A stretch of 18,090 nt of DNA, from NCBI GenBank assembly GCA_937885235.1, contig CAKZZK010000293.1, positions 1 to 18,090 on the forward strand. The letters are read 5' to 3'. Under the pieces are notes generated by a model. That model was not told the origin of the DNA. It saw nothing but the letters and a program-made list of their open reading frames with translations, and ran no database searches. The position numbers and the translations under genes are program-made. Each line of letters opens with the position of its first letter. Position 1 is the stretch's first letter. Positions 11,316 through 18,084 of this stretch are shown here, piece after piece. Origin of the DNA: an uncultured Treponema sp. (GTDB lineage: Bacteria; Spirochaetota; Spirochaetia; Treponematales; Treponemataceae).

Positions 11316-11360
11316 CCGAATTTTCGCAGAATTCCCTTGACGGGCACTCTGCGAATTCGG
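11316..11360. repeat. Inverted repeat enclosing the rpsL promoter -35 box
   Basis: CCGAATT-TT-CGCAGA (11316-11330) is the reverse complement of TCTGCGAATTCGG (11348-11360) apart from a 2-nt bulge in the left arm, giving a 13-bp stem with a 17-nt loop. The loop contains the -35 box of the promoter listed next and the right arm fills most of its spacer. In rpoC read-through RNA it would form a strong hairpin. No T tract follows, so it is not a standard terminator. Confidence 0.65.
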
Positions 11361-11366
11361 TACAAT
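11337..11366 (+). promoter_or_regulatory. sigma70-type promoter for rpsL-rpsG
   Basis: TTGACG (11337-11342, 5 of 6 consensus) and TACAAT (11361-11366, 5 of 6) are separated by 18 nt, with a predicted start near 11373. This leaves a leader of about 50 nt before rpsL. It is the best promoter match seen on the + strand of the window and would give rpsL-rpsG transcription independent of rpoBC. Confidence 0.65.
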
Positions 11367-11385
11367 ATGGTACTTGTATTTCTGT

Positions 11386-11401
11386 CCGAGGTGCTGCTCG
11401 G
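11386..11401 (+). promoter_or_regulatory. Leader hairpin before rpsL
   Basis: CCGAG-GTGCTG-CTCGG is a perfect 5-bp stem with a 6-nt loop in the 5' leader, ending 9 nt before the purine-rich AGGAGAATAGG ribosome-binding region of rpsL. It may act in mRNA stability or translational control (S7 is the usual regulator of this operon in E. coli, but at the rpsL-rpsG gap). The role is unproven. Confidence 0.35.
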
Positions 11402-11423
11402 CATTTAATAGGAGAATAGGCCG

Positions 11424-11798
11424 ATGCCTACAATAAATCAATTAATCCGTAAAGGGCGTAAGTCCGCGGCAAACAGAACGAAAGCTCCCGCGCTGAATTC
11501 TTGTCCGCAGAAGCGCGGTGTCTGTACCCGCGTTATGACGATGACGCCTAAGAAACCGAACTCGGCTTTGCGTAAGATTGCCCGTGTTCGTTTGAGCAAT
11601 GGCATTGAGGTGACTGCATATATTCCGGGAATCGGGCATAATTTGCAGGAGCACTCAGTCGTATTAGTGCGTGGCGGACGTGTCAAGGATCTTCCTGGTG
11701 TACGTTATCATATTATCCGCGGCACAAAAGATACTCTTGGTGTTGACGGTCGCAAGCGTGGTCGTTCAAAGTATGGTGCCAAGAAGCCCAAGGCGTAA
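11424..11798 (+). CDS. rpsL: 30S ribosomal protein S12
   Basis: This encodes a 124-residue S12 (the same length as E. coli), which sits at the decoding centre and helps set translational accuracy. The hallmark TPKKPNSALRK is at residues 41-51, and GGRVKDLPGVRYH is at 84-96. The lysines whose replacement gives streptomycin resistance in other bacteria (K43 and K88 here) are unchanged, and D89, the residue methylthiolated by RimO where that enzyme exists, is present. The ATG at 11424 is preceded by AGGAGAATAGG. The gene follows its own promoter after rpoC and is 15 nt upstream of rpsG. Confidence 0.98.
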   Translation: MPTINQLIRKGRKSAANRTKAPALNSCPQKRGVCTRVMTMTPKKPNSALRKIARVRLSNGIEVTAYIPGIGHNLQEHSVVLVRGGRVKDLPGVRYHIIRGTKDTLGVDGRKRGRSKYGAKKPKA

Positions 11799-11813
11799 GG
11801 AGGATAGGTAATT

Positions 11814-12284
11814 ATGGGAAGACATAAGAAATCTGTAAACCGCCCCGTTATGCCTGATGAAAAATATAACAGCGTCGTCATTTCCAAGTTTGTGACGCGC
11901 ATGATGCTTGACGGCAAAAAGCAGGTCTGCCAGAAGATTGTATATCAGGCTCTGGACAGGCTTAAGGGAAAGACTGACAAGGATCCGCTGGATGTGTTCC
12001 TGAAGGCTCTTGACAACGTAAAGCCAATGGTGGAAGTAAAGAGCCGCCGTGTTGGTGGTGCAACCTATCAGGTGCCGATCGAAATCCGCGATTCCCGCCG
12101 CGAAGCGCTTGCCATGCGCTGGATGATTCAGGCAGCCCGTTCCCGCTCTGGTCACGGTATGGCTGAAACATTGGCTGCGGAGTTGCTCGACGCATTCAAC
12201 AACACTGGCTCCGCATACAAGAAGAAGGAAGATACCCACAAGATGGCAGAGGCAAACAAGGCTTTCGCCCACTATCGGTGGTAG
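11814..12284 (+). CDS. rpsG: 30S ribosomal protein S7
   Basis: This encodes a 156-residue S7, which starts assembly of the 30S head and contacts the E site. It begins MGRHKKSVNRPVMPDEKYNS and holds the family core DPLDVFLKALDNVKPMVEVK, then RRVGGATYQVP (about residues 78-88), and ends in AFAHYRW as full-length S7 proteins do. The ribosome-binding site TAAGGAGG (11796-11803) begins at the rpsL stop codon, with 10 nt to the ATG, so the pair is co-translated. A strong terminator follows at 12305, so fusA and tuf, which follow rpsG in E. coli, are not part of this transcript. Confidence 0.98.
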   Translation: MGRHKKSVNRPVMPDEKYNSVVISKFVTRMMLDGKKQVCQKIVYQALDRLKGKTDKDPLDVFLKALDNVKPMVEVKSRRVGGATYQVPIEIRDSRREALAMRWMIQAARSRSGHGMAETLAAELLDAFNNTGSAYKKKEDTHKMAEANKAFAHYRW

Positions 12285-12304
12285 GTTCTTACTCTGCATA
12301 CAGG

Positions 12305-12340
12305 AAGGGGATGCCCGCATGAGGGGCATCCCCTTTTTTT
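12305..12340 (+). terminator. Intrinsic terminator after rpsG
   Basis: AAGGGGATGCCC (12305-12316) and GGGCATCCCCTT (12324-12335) form a perfect 12-bp stem with a 7-nt loop, and seven T residues run from 12334 to 12340. It lies 20 nt after the rpsG stop and closes the ribosomal/polymerase cluster. In the other direction the stem lacks a good T tract, so it is mainly one-sided. Confidence 0.95.
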
Positions 12341-12353
12341 CTGTCTTCCCGTA

Positions 12354-12371
12354 AAGTTCGTAATCGAACTT
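12354..12371 (-). terminator. Small hairpin at the end of the transporter operon
   Basis: AAGTTCG-TAAT-CGAACTT is a perfect 7-bp stem with a 4-nt loop lying directly at the stop codon of the last gene of the minus-strand operon. Only TTTA follows on that strand, so it is a weak terminator at best and may instead protect the mRNA 3' end. Confidence 0.4.
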
Positions 12372-12756
12372 AATTCATATCAAAGTGCTCCATCGCGTCA
12401 TCTATGCCGGAGGCAAGCTTGGGGATGGAGACAAGCACATTGTCTTCCTTCAGGGGGATTTTCAGCGTGTACACGTCATCGATGCTGCCGTCAAAGGACT
12501 CCACCTTGATGACGAGCTTTTGCCCCTTCACCGTGAATTTATCGCGGTCCCCCTTCATGAATTCCGACGGCGCATTGCGGTTCACCGTTACCGTCATATT
12601 CTTTATCGCCTTGTAGGAACCGTCTTCGGCACCATGATTGTCAATGAGCACTGTATGCGTCCTGCCAGTCACAAACATGCACAGCGCAAGCAGGATGTAG
12701 AGCACCGCTATGGCGGCACGGACGGCAATGGTGAATTTTGCCCTGTCTTTTGCCAT
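12370..12756 (-). CDS. Small single-pass membrane protein of the transporter operon
   Basis: This encodes a 128-residue protein. Residues 1-8 are charged (MAKDRAKF), a hydrophobic span covers about 9-30, and the remaining ~95 residues are predicted to lie outside the inner membrane. That part includes DGSYKAIKNMTVTVN, is rich in beta-type residues, and has no cysteine. The start at 12756 is chosen because it overlaps the upstream permease stop by one base (TAATG) and has GAGGAGG just before it; a longer in-frame version would run inside the permease gene. From memory it resembles small proteins encoded beside this transporter type in treponemes, possibly the family named DUF6672. Function unknown; tight coupling suggests an accessory subunit. 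Confidence 0.85.
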   Translation of the reverse strand: MAKDRAKFTIAVRAAIAVLYILLALCMFVTGRTHTVLIDNHGAEDGSYKAIKNMTVTVNRNAPSEFMKGDRDKFTVKGQKLVIKVESFDGSIDDVYTLKIPLKEDNVLVSIPKLASGIDDAMEHFDMN

Positions 12757-13859
12757 TATTTTGCCTCCTCTGCGTGCTGGCGCAGGGCTTCCCGCGCCTT
12801 TTCCGCATTGCGGTGCGTGCGCCACGCATGGATAATCAGCGCGAAGGCAATCGCCCCATAGCCAATAAACTGCCTGAAATATTCGCCGATGTTCGCATTG
12901 CCAAAAAGGTTCTGCCCCGCACGGGGAACGACGATGTACATCAGGTGCAGCAGCACCACGCCCGCAAAGCAGTTCGTGATGCTCGCCTTGGATGCCGAAG
13001 CCCCGCCCACGAGGATTGCGGCAGCCGCAAAGAAACCCGTCTGATCATGGGCATTGTATGTCTGCATATTGCCCATATTCTGCAAAAAGATAATCTGCCC
13101 GATGCAGGCAAAGGCAGTGGAAATGACAATGGAGATAATCCTCGTGCGCTCCACAGGGATGCCGGCAGAATTCGACACCGTCTGGTTCTGCCCCACCGCG
13201 CGCATATCCTGTCCAAGCTTTGTCTTTCTGAACCAGACAATGACGAAGCACAGGGCAATGATGACAAGGTAGCTTGAAAGCGGAATGCTTATGCCCGCAA
13301 TCCTGGGCATGAGCAGCTTGTCCAGCGCCTGCCGCACGGGGTCAAGGTTCAGCGTGTTGCGCACTCCATAGCCTCGCGACAAGGCTATCGCCTTGTTGTG
13401 GAGCGGCACGAGCGAGCCAAAGAGGTAGAGCACGACAAACTGGTAGATGCCGTTGAAGAAAAAGCCTATGATGTAGCTCGTCACCATCTCCCGACCGCGC
13501 GCTTTGTTCAGAATGCTCCCTGCAATCCAGCCGAGGAGCACGGAAAGGGGCAGCCCCACAAGGGCGGCAAAGACAAGCCCCTGCAGACCGGAAATGCCCC
13601 AGTCCATTGCAAAAATCAGGCCTATCTGCCCCGCCATGGCGCCGAGCACCATGCCGAAGTTGATTCCCATGCCCGCCATAATCGGCAGTACCAGCGAGAA
13701 GACAAGGAAAGCGTTCCTTGCAATCCTGTTCAGTATTTCCTGCAAAATGAACTGCCCCGAATACTGCGACAGCGGGATAGAGACAATCGTAAGGGCAAGA
13801 AAAACCTCCGCCACAAGGTAGTCTGCGATAAATGATTTTAGTGATTTGTTCGATATCAT
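12756..13859 (-). CDS. ABC transporter permease, RbsC/BMP type (second permease)
   Basis: This encodes a 367-residue polytopic inner-membrane protein with about 8-10 hydrophobic spans, of the branched-chain amino acid/ribose/nucleoside permease family (BPD_transp_2). The cytoplasmic ATPase-contacting loop is recognisable as KLGQDMRAVGQNQTVSNSAG (residues 214-233). GINFGMVLGAMAGQIG (65-80) and LVGGASASKASI (283-294) are further family landmarks, and both have counterparts in the preceding permease, so the two likely form a heterodimeric channel. The C-terminus is a charged cytoplasmic tail rich in Arg, Glu and Ala. The start overlaps the stop of the preceding permease by four bases (ATGA), with AGGAG inside that gene's end. 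Confidence 0.93.
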   Translation of the reverse strand: MISNKSLKSFIADYLVAEVFLALTIVSIPLSQYSGQFILQEILNRIARNAFLVFSLVLPIMAGMGINFGMVLGAMAGQIGLIFAMDWGISGLQGLVFAALVGLPLSVLLGWIAGSILNKARGREMVTSYIIGFFFNGIYQFVVLYLFGSLVPLHNKAIALSRGYGVRNTLNLDPVRQALDKLLMPRIAGISIPLSSYLVIIALCFVIVWFRKTKLGQDMRAVGQNQTVSNSAGIPVERTRIISIVISTAFACIGQIIFLQNMGNMQTYNAHDQTGFFAAAAILVGGASASKASITNCFAGVVLLHLMYIVVPRAGQNLFGNANIGEYFRQFIGYGAIAFALIIHAWRTHRNAEKAREALRQHAEEAK

Positions 13860-14920
13860 CGGGTCGCTCCTGTTTTTCTGGTCAATGCGTACAAAATCAT
13901 GCCGTTACTCAGCACGATGCGGATGACTTCCGACATATCCGTCTGCAACACGCTGTTGATGACGGACGGCGTGAGCGTCAGTATGCCCTGGAAAAGCACC
14001 GTGCCAATCACCACGTTTGCAATGGAAACCTTGTTGATTGATGCCCCTCCGATGAGCACGGCAGCAACTGCCGGAAACGCCATATACAGCGGAGCCTGAT
14101 AGAGCTGTATAAAGCCGTAGCTCTGCTGGTACATCAGGATGCCTATGGCGCCAGTCACCGTGGAAACAATGATGCTTATGGTGCGCATACGGTTGATGTT
14201 GATGCCGCTTGAACGCGCATAGTCAGGATTTGACCCCACCGCAGTGATTGCCGTTCCCGTCTTGCTGCGCATAAAGAGCCACATGAAAAAGCTGCACAGC
14301 GCGCAGAAAAGAATCATGCCCGTGGGGAATTCAAAGTCCCCTGCCTTTATCATGAGGAAGTTGCTGAACTGCTTCATCCAGTAACCGTCTAGGGTAATCG
14401 TGGTGCGAAGGCCTTTGCCCTCGTAGCCCCAGACCATGTTCACGCTCGTGTAAGGCAGAATGAGCCACATGATGGACATAAACATGACGGCGGCAAAGCC
14501 AACGTAAAGTGCAATCGTCATCTCTTCGCCGCGCACGCGGTTCAAAAGCAGGCTGTAGAGCCAGCCAAAGAGAATGCCAAAGGGAATTGAAAGGGCTATC
14601 GCGCCGAACATACCCGCCCAGCCTGTGAGCCCCAGCTGCATGGCAATCGTAGAGCCGAGCAGCCCGCTGATGACACCGAGCGAAAGACCAAAGTTCAGCC
14701 CCGCGCCGGAAAGAATCATCGGCACCATGGCAAGCGTCAGAAGCTCGTTTTGCCCGAAGCGGTTGCAGATGTCCTTGATTGTAGCGGGCATGGAAACTCC
14801 CACAAATGGCGCCGCAATAAAGAGCACCACGAGGAAACCCGCAATGATGAGCCGCGGAAGTCCGAATTCCTGCAGGCTGCTCTGGATTTTTTCGCGCAAA
14901 GAATCATCTGCCAGTGTCAT
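13856..14920 (-). CDS. ABC transporter permease, RbsC/BMP type (first permease)
   Basis: This encodes a 354-residue polytopic permease of the same family as its downstream neighbour. The coupling loop is SKTGTAITAVGSNPDYARSS (residues 219-238), close to the family pattern of a Gly, then A-VG-N, then A--SGI. GAGLNFGLSLGVISGLLGS (72-90) lies in the core and LIGGASINKVSI (289-300) is near the C-terminal spans. A cytoplasmic N-terminal segment of about 22 residues precedes the first span (23-42). The start overlaps the ATPase stop by four bases (ATGA) and has a strong AAGGAGG upstream, so stoichiometric synthesis with the ATPase is likely. The substrate cannot be read from the sequence; the family moves sugars, nucleosides and autoinducer-like compounds. 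Confidence 0.93.
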   Translation of the reverse strand: MTLADDSLREKIQSSLQEFGLPRLIIAGFLVVLFIAAPFVGVSMPATIKDICNRFGQNELLTLAMVPMILSGAGLNFGLSLGVISGLLGSTIAMQLGLTGWAGMFGAIALSIPFGILFGWLYSLLLNRVRGEEMTIALYVGFAAVMFMSIMWLILPYTSVNMVWGYEGKGLRTTITLDGYWMKQFSNFLMIKAGDFEFPTGMILFCALCSFFMWLFMRSKTGTAITAVGSNPDYARSSGININRMRTISIIVSTVTGAIGILMYQQSYGFIQLYQAPLYMAFPAVAAVLIGGASINKVSIANVVIGTVLFQGILTLTPSVINSVLQTDMSEVIRIVLSNGMILYALTRKTGATR

Positions 14921-16539
14921 TTTGCACCTCCTTCCGCACTGAGCCCCGACATGAGCAGGGCGAACTTTTCCGGCGCTTCCCGCGGGGGCAGTATGCCCGC
15001 CACCTTGCCTCCTGCGACGATGGCAACGCGGTCGCAGACAGAACGCAGCTCTTCAAGCTCGCTTGAGACCATGACGATGGTGGTTCCCTTTTCGCGGTTG
15101 TATGCGCGCAGGGTGTCCAGCACGATTGCCTTTGCTCCCACGTCTATGCCGCGGGTTGGCTCGCTCACAAAGAGCAGCTTTGGCCCGAGGCTGAACGCTT
15201 TTGCAAGGCAGACCTTCTGCTGGTTGCCGCCGCTGAGTTCCTTTGCCTTCTGCTTTGCCCCCGTGCACTTGATGGCAAGCATATCTATGTATTTTTCCGC
15301 ATTGGCACGCATGGCTTTTTCATCGCGCAGCTTGAAAAGGCCTCCGAAGAAGGGCTTAAGGTATTCGCCCTTTACCTGCATGGCAGAAAAACAGATATTC
15401 CAGTCAAGGCTCTCGTCCAAGAGCAGCCCCACGCCGCGCCTGTCTTCAGAGACAAAGGCAAGTCCCTCTTTGAGGACGGCAGCAGCGTCTTCCATGTCCA
15501 GCTTTTTGCCGTCAAATTCAGCCTGTCCACCTGCCGGATACAAGCCCATGATGCCGTTGGGAATGCCCAGCTTGCCCTGCCCCGCAAGGCCGCCTATGCC
15601 GAAGATTTCACCGCGGCGCACTTTAAAGCTCACGTCCCGCACCGTTTCGCCGGGCATATCCACCCACAGGTGCTTTACATCAAGCACATAATCGTCGGGG
15701 AGCGTCTCTGTTTCCGCAGCGTTCAGCTCCATCTGCTTTTTGAGGTGCTCTGCCGTAACGGTTCGCCCTACCATGGAGGCAGCGATGTCTGAAACGTTCG
15801 TCTCCGAGACAGCCACATCGCGGATTGTCTTGCCATCGCGGAGCGTCACCACACGGTCGCAGATGTGCATGACTTCGTGCAGCCGGTGCGAGATGAATAT
15901 GATGGCTATGCCCGATGCTGCAAGCTCCTTGATCGCTTTGAGCAGGATGTCCGCCTCTGATTCCGTGAGGACTGCGGTGGGTTCATCGAAGACGAGGAGG
16001 CGTACGTTGTCGCGGTCAATCTCGCGGGCTATTTCGGTGAACTGCTTGTGGCCCACGGGCATTTCAGACACCTTCATATCCGGGTCTATGTCAACGCCGA
16101 GGCGCTGTATGGCATTCCCCGCCCGTTTTTTCATGGCAACGCGGTCGAGTATGCTCATGCGCTCGCCAAAAAGGTAGACCATGGGGTTGTCCTTCGCAAG
16201 CTCGCGGTTGAGCATGATGTTTTCCGTAGTGGTAAAGCCGGGAATCAGTGAAAATTCCTGATGCACCATGCCTATTCCGGCATCGAGCGCATCAAAGGGG
16301 CTTGAAAAATGGACTTCGGCACCGTCAAGCTGAATGCTGCCGCCGTAACCGCCCGTCGCGGCTATCACCGGCATGCCGAAGAGGATGCTCATCAATGTGG
16401 TTTTGCCTGCCCCGTTTTCGCCGACGAGGCCTAAAATCTCTCCTTTGTGCAGGTCAAAGGAAACGTCTTCAAGAACGACCGTACCTGCGAAGTCTTTCGT
16501 CACGCCTTTAAGGCGCAACAGCGGTATATCTTCTTTCAT
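14917..16539 (-). CDS. ABC transporter double ATP-binding protein, RbsA/MglA/NupO type
   Basis: This encodes a 540-residue cytoplasmic protein with two fused ATPase domains. Domain 1 has an intact Walker A (GENGAGKTT, 40-48), Q-loop Q94, Walker B LLVFDEP (181-187) and switch histidine H218, but a degenerate signature PVGHKQ (161-166). Domain 2 is the reverse: a full signature LSGGNQQ (435-441), but a Walker A reading GLAGQGKLG (317-325) with Leu in place of Ser/Thr, Walker B LLFVSEP with S459 in place of Asp, and no switch histidine. One normal composite ATP site is therefore expected. The ATG at 16539 is chosen because the protein then begins like the family; its ribosome-binding site is weak. 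An in-frame TTG at 16578 would add 13 unlikely residues. Confidence 0.95.
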   Translation of the reverse strand: MKEDIPLLRLKGVTKDFAGTVVLEDVSFDLHKGEILGLVGENGAGKTTLMSILFGMPVIAATGGYGGSIQLDGAEVHFSSPFDALDAGIGMVHQEFSLIPGFTTTENIMLNRELAKDNPMVYLFGERMSILDRVAMKKRAGNAIQRLGVDIDPDMKVSEMPVGHKQFTEIAREIDRDNVRLLVFDEPTAVLTESEADILLKAIKELAASGIAIIFISHRLHEVMHICDRVVTLRDGKTIRDVAVSETNVSDIAASMVGRTVTAEHLKKQMELNAAETETLPDDYVLDVKHLWVDMPGETVRDVSFKVRRGEIFGIGGLAGQGKLGIPNGIMGLYPAGGQAEFDGKKLDMEDAAAVLKEGLAFVSEDRRGVGLLLDESLDWNICFSAMQVKGEYLKPFFGGLFKLRDEKAMRANAEKYIDMLAIKCTGAKQKAKELSGGNQQKVCLAKAFSLGPKLLFVSEPTRGIDVGAKAIVLDTLRAYNREKGTTIVMVSSELEELRSVCDRVAIVAGGKVAGILPPREAPEKFALLMSGLSAEGGAK

Positions 16540-16563
16540 GGTAAACCTGAATATGGAAAAGAC

Positions 16564-16593
16564 CGGCCCCAAAAGCAAAAGCCTTCGGAGCCG
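16564..16593 (-). promoter_or_regulatory. Intercistronic hairpin between lipoprotein and ATPase genes
   Basis: On the minus strand CGGCTCC pairs with GGGGCCG (7 bp with one G-U) around a 16-nt loop, followed by GTCTTTTCC. It lies in the only real gap inside the operon (60 nt). Hairpins between a solute-binding gene and its transporter genes commonly stabilise the upstream message or cut read-through, giving more binding protein than membrane components. That role here is inference. Confidence 0.4.
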
Positions 16594-16599
16594 TTTATC

Positions 16600-17859
16600 T
16601 TATTTTGTAAACTTAATCTTAAAGTACTTCTCGGGAACCTCAATTTCCGTGGTCTTCAGGAAGCCCTGTCCCAGAATATAGGTGTCCATATAGATGAGAA
16701 TCTGGTTTTTTGCGCGCACGCCGGTGCTCTGGTCAACATAGTAGCCGCCGTTCCAGTTTGCGTTCGGGGTGAATTCTCCGAGCGCCTTGAAAAGGTCTGC
16801 GCTGGAATCCTTGCTCGCCGTGCCTTCGATGACGCGCTTTGCAAATTCGCCAAGCCCCGCGCTTACGCTGAAGCCGTAGGAGAATGCCCAAGTACCGAAG
16901 TGACCGGCGCCGCCGTTGTCAACGACGACCTGCTCCACTTTCTTGAGGATTTTGGGGAAATCTCCCGCTTCTGCCGTCAGGTCAATGCCGAATGCTCCCG
17001 GATAGCCCATAAGCGGCGAAGGCAGGTCTGCCTCGATGAACATACCGCCGTACTGCGCAAGCTGCTTCAAGAGCGGCTCGGTGTGGGCATCATTCGTACA
17101 GAAGAAAGCGGTGTCTTTGCCGTATTTTTCAACCCACTGGGGAACTTTTTCAAGGATGAACTGCTGTGCGCCCGCAACACCTACGTCGCTCGTGGGGTCA
17201 GGGGCGGTCTCAAAGACAAACTTAATGCCGAGGTCTGCACAAGCCTGCTCCATAATGTTGCGGCGGAGTCCCAGAGTCTCATAAGACATGTGGCGCGGGA
17301 AGGAAATGTGCACGAAGGTCTTTGCGCCAAGCTGCTTGGCAGCCCACGGAATAGTGTAGCCGCGGGACATAAAGTCGCTGTTCACCGCAAGATCTGCGGA
17401 CTTCTGGATGACGAGCGGGTCTTCGTGGGGCTCGCCCGTAAAGCACAGGATGTCGGGATGGCTTTCCTTGATGCGGCGGAACGCTTCGGCAGTGCCGGGA
17501 ACGCCCTGATTTACGATGATGGCCTTCATCTTGGGGTCGTCAGCAAGGGCGACAATCTGGGAAATGGTTGTTTCCTGCTGAGACATAAAGTCATCGGGGT
17601 AAGTGATGTGCTGAATCATGCCGCCGTCTTTGACCGCGCCATAGCGGCGGATGAGCTCTTCCGCACCGCGCAAGTCGTCTTCTGACTGTGAGACGGTACC
17701 CGTCGCAATGCCGATGTGGAAATCGGAAGCGCCAGTGGTTGTCTTGCCAGCCGTTTCCGTTTTCTCTGTTTTTTCCGCTGCATTCTTTCCATTGCAAGCG
17801 CTGAAAGCAAACAACGCTGCACAAGCACATGCAGCAAACAGTACTTTTGCTTTTTTCAT
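16600..17859 (-). CDS. Solute-binding lipoprotein, DUF3798-like
   Basis: This encodes a 419-residue protein with a lipoprotein signal: MKKAK, a hydrophobic stretch (about residues 6-19) and the spirochaete-type lipobox FSAC with lipidated C22. A Lys/Glu/Thr/Ala-rich linker (23-44) leads to a domain starting FHIGIATGTVSQSEDDLRGA (47-66), a pattern typical of the family Pfam calls DUF3798. That family has a type I periplasmic-binding-protein-like fold and is often labelled as a lipoprotein of unknown function. Other landmarks are AIIVNQGVPGTAEAFRRIK and FVHISFPRHMSYE. The position as first gene of an operon with RbsA/RbsC-type components makes it the transporter's binding protein; the ligand is unknown. 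AGGAG lies 7 nt before the ATG. It is not the PnrA/BMP or RbsB type usually paired with these permeases. Confidence 0.88.
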   Translation of the reverse strand: MKKAKVLFAACACAALFAFSACNGKNAAEKTEKTETAGKTTTGASDFHIGIATGTVSQSEDDLRGAEELIRRYGAVKDGGMIQHITYPDDFMSQQETTISQIVALADDPKMKAIIVNQGVPGTAEAFRRIKESHPDILCFTGEPHEDPLVIQKSADLAVNSDFMSRGYTIPWAAKQLGAKTFVHISFPRHMSYETLGLRRNIMEQACADLGIKFVFETAPDPTSDVGVAGAQQFILEKVPQWVEKYGKDTAFFCTNDAHTEPLLKQLAQYGGMFIEADLPSPLMGYPGAFGIDLTAEAGDFPKILKKVEQVVVDNGGAGHFGTWAFSYGFSVSAGLGEFAKRVIEGTASKDSSADLFKALGEFTPNANWNGGYYVDQSTGVRAKNQILIYMDTYILGQGFLKTTEIEVPEKYFKIKFTK

Positions 17860-17887
17860 GAGGATTCTCCTGCTTTTGTAATATTTT

Positions 17888-17905
17888 GGAAGCGTATACG
17901 ATTCC
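17888..17905. promoter_or_regulatory. 18-bp near-palindrome, candidate operator
   Basis: GGAA-G-CGTATACG-A-TTCC is symmetric at 16 of 18 positions, with one mismatched pair. It begins about 2 nt downstream of the predicted start of the transporter transcript, where a bound repressor would block clearance. The size and symmetry suit a dimeric helix-turn-helix repressor; a LacI-type regulator would be in keeping with this transporter class, but none is encoded in the window. Confidence 0.5.
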
Positions 17906-17913
17906 GTAGCGCA

Positions 17914-17943
17914 ACTATATCACAAAAACAGGCGAATTTTCAA
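17914..17943 (-). promoter_or_regulatory. sigma70-type promoter of the transporter operon
   Basis: On the minus strand TTGAAA (17943-17938) and TATAGT (17919-17914) are separated by 18 nt; each matches 5 of 6 (TATAGT) or 4 of 6 or better (TTGAAA) of the consensus. The predicted start is near 17907, about 48 nt before the lipoprotein ATG. No other promoter is apparent in the operon, whose genes are otherwise closely packed. Confidence 0.6.
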
Positions 17944-17953
17944 TAGGACGGAG

Positions 17954-18064
17954 CTAAATCTTCGCTTTATTCAATACAACATATACGCAGCCCCCAGCAA
18001 GCAATGTACCTATGCACAACATAATGGTTTGTTTCGGCTTCTCTCTATTTTGTGTGGGTGGCAT
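17954..18064 (-). CDS. Possible 36-residue single-span membrane peptide
   Basis: On the minus strand an ATG at 18064 opens 36 codons ending in TAG. Residues 2-13 are polar and basic (PPTQNREKPKQT), residues 14-31 are hydrophobic (about IMLCIGTLLAGGCVYVVL) and a short NKAKI tail follows. AAAGG lies 8 nt upstream, and an in-frame TAA four codons upstream shows it is not the end of a longer gene. The shape suits a small membrane protein. Against it, the start region also contains a perfect TATAAT (18070-18065), so this may simply be promoter and leader DNA, and chance ORFs of this size are common. I do not recognise a family. Confidence 0.35.
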   Translation of the reverse strand: MPPTQNREKPKQTIMLCIGTLLAGGCVYVVLNKAKI

Positions 18065-18067
18065 ATT

Positions 18068-18084
18068 ATACCTTTACAAGGTAT
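18068..18084. repeat. 7-bp hairpin at the window edge
   Basis: ATACCTT-TAC-AAGGTAT is a perfect inverted repeat with a 3-nt loop. On the minus strand its second arm contains the AAGG ribosome-binding match of the possible small ORF and it overlaps the TATAAT hexamer by three bases. It could be an operator or an RNA switch for that ORF, but the context beyond the window is missing. Confidence 0.35.

Noticed and set aside
12285..12369. A hidden gene or small RNA between rpsG and the convergent operon
   Set aside because: The 85 bases are explained by the rpsG terminator and a small hairpin belonging to the opposite operon; no reading frame with a start signal fits.
14750..17685. Plus-strand open frames opposite the transporter genes (313 codons at 14750..15691 and 412 codons at 16447..17685)
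   Set aside because: They cross gene borders on the other strand and are antisense to proteins with clear motifs. No ribosome-binding site or domain supports them.
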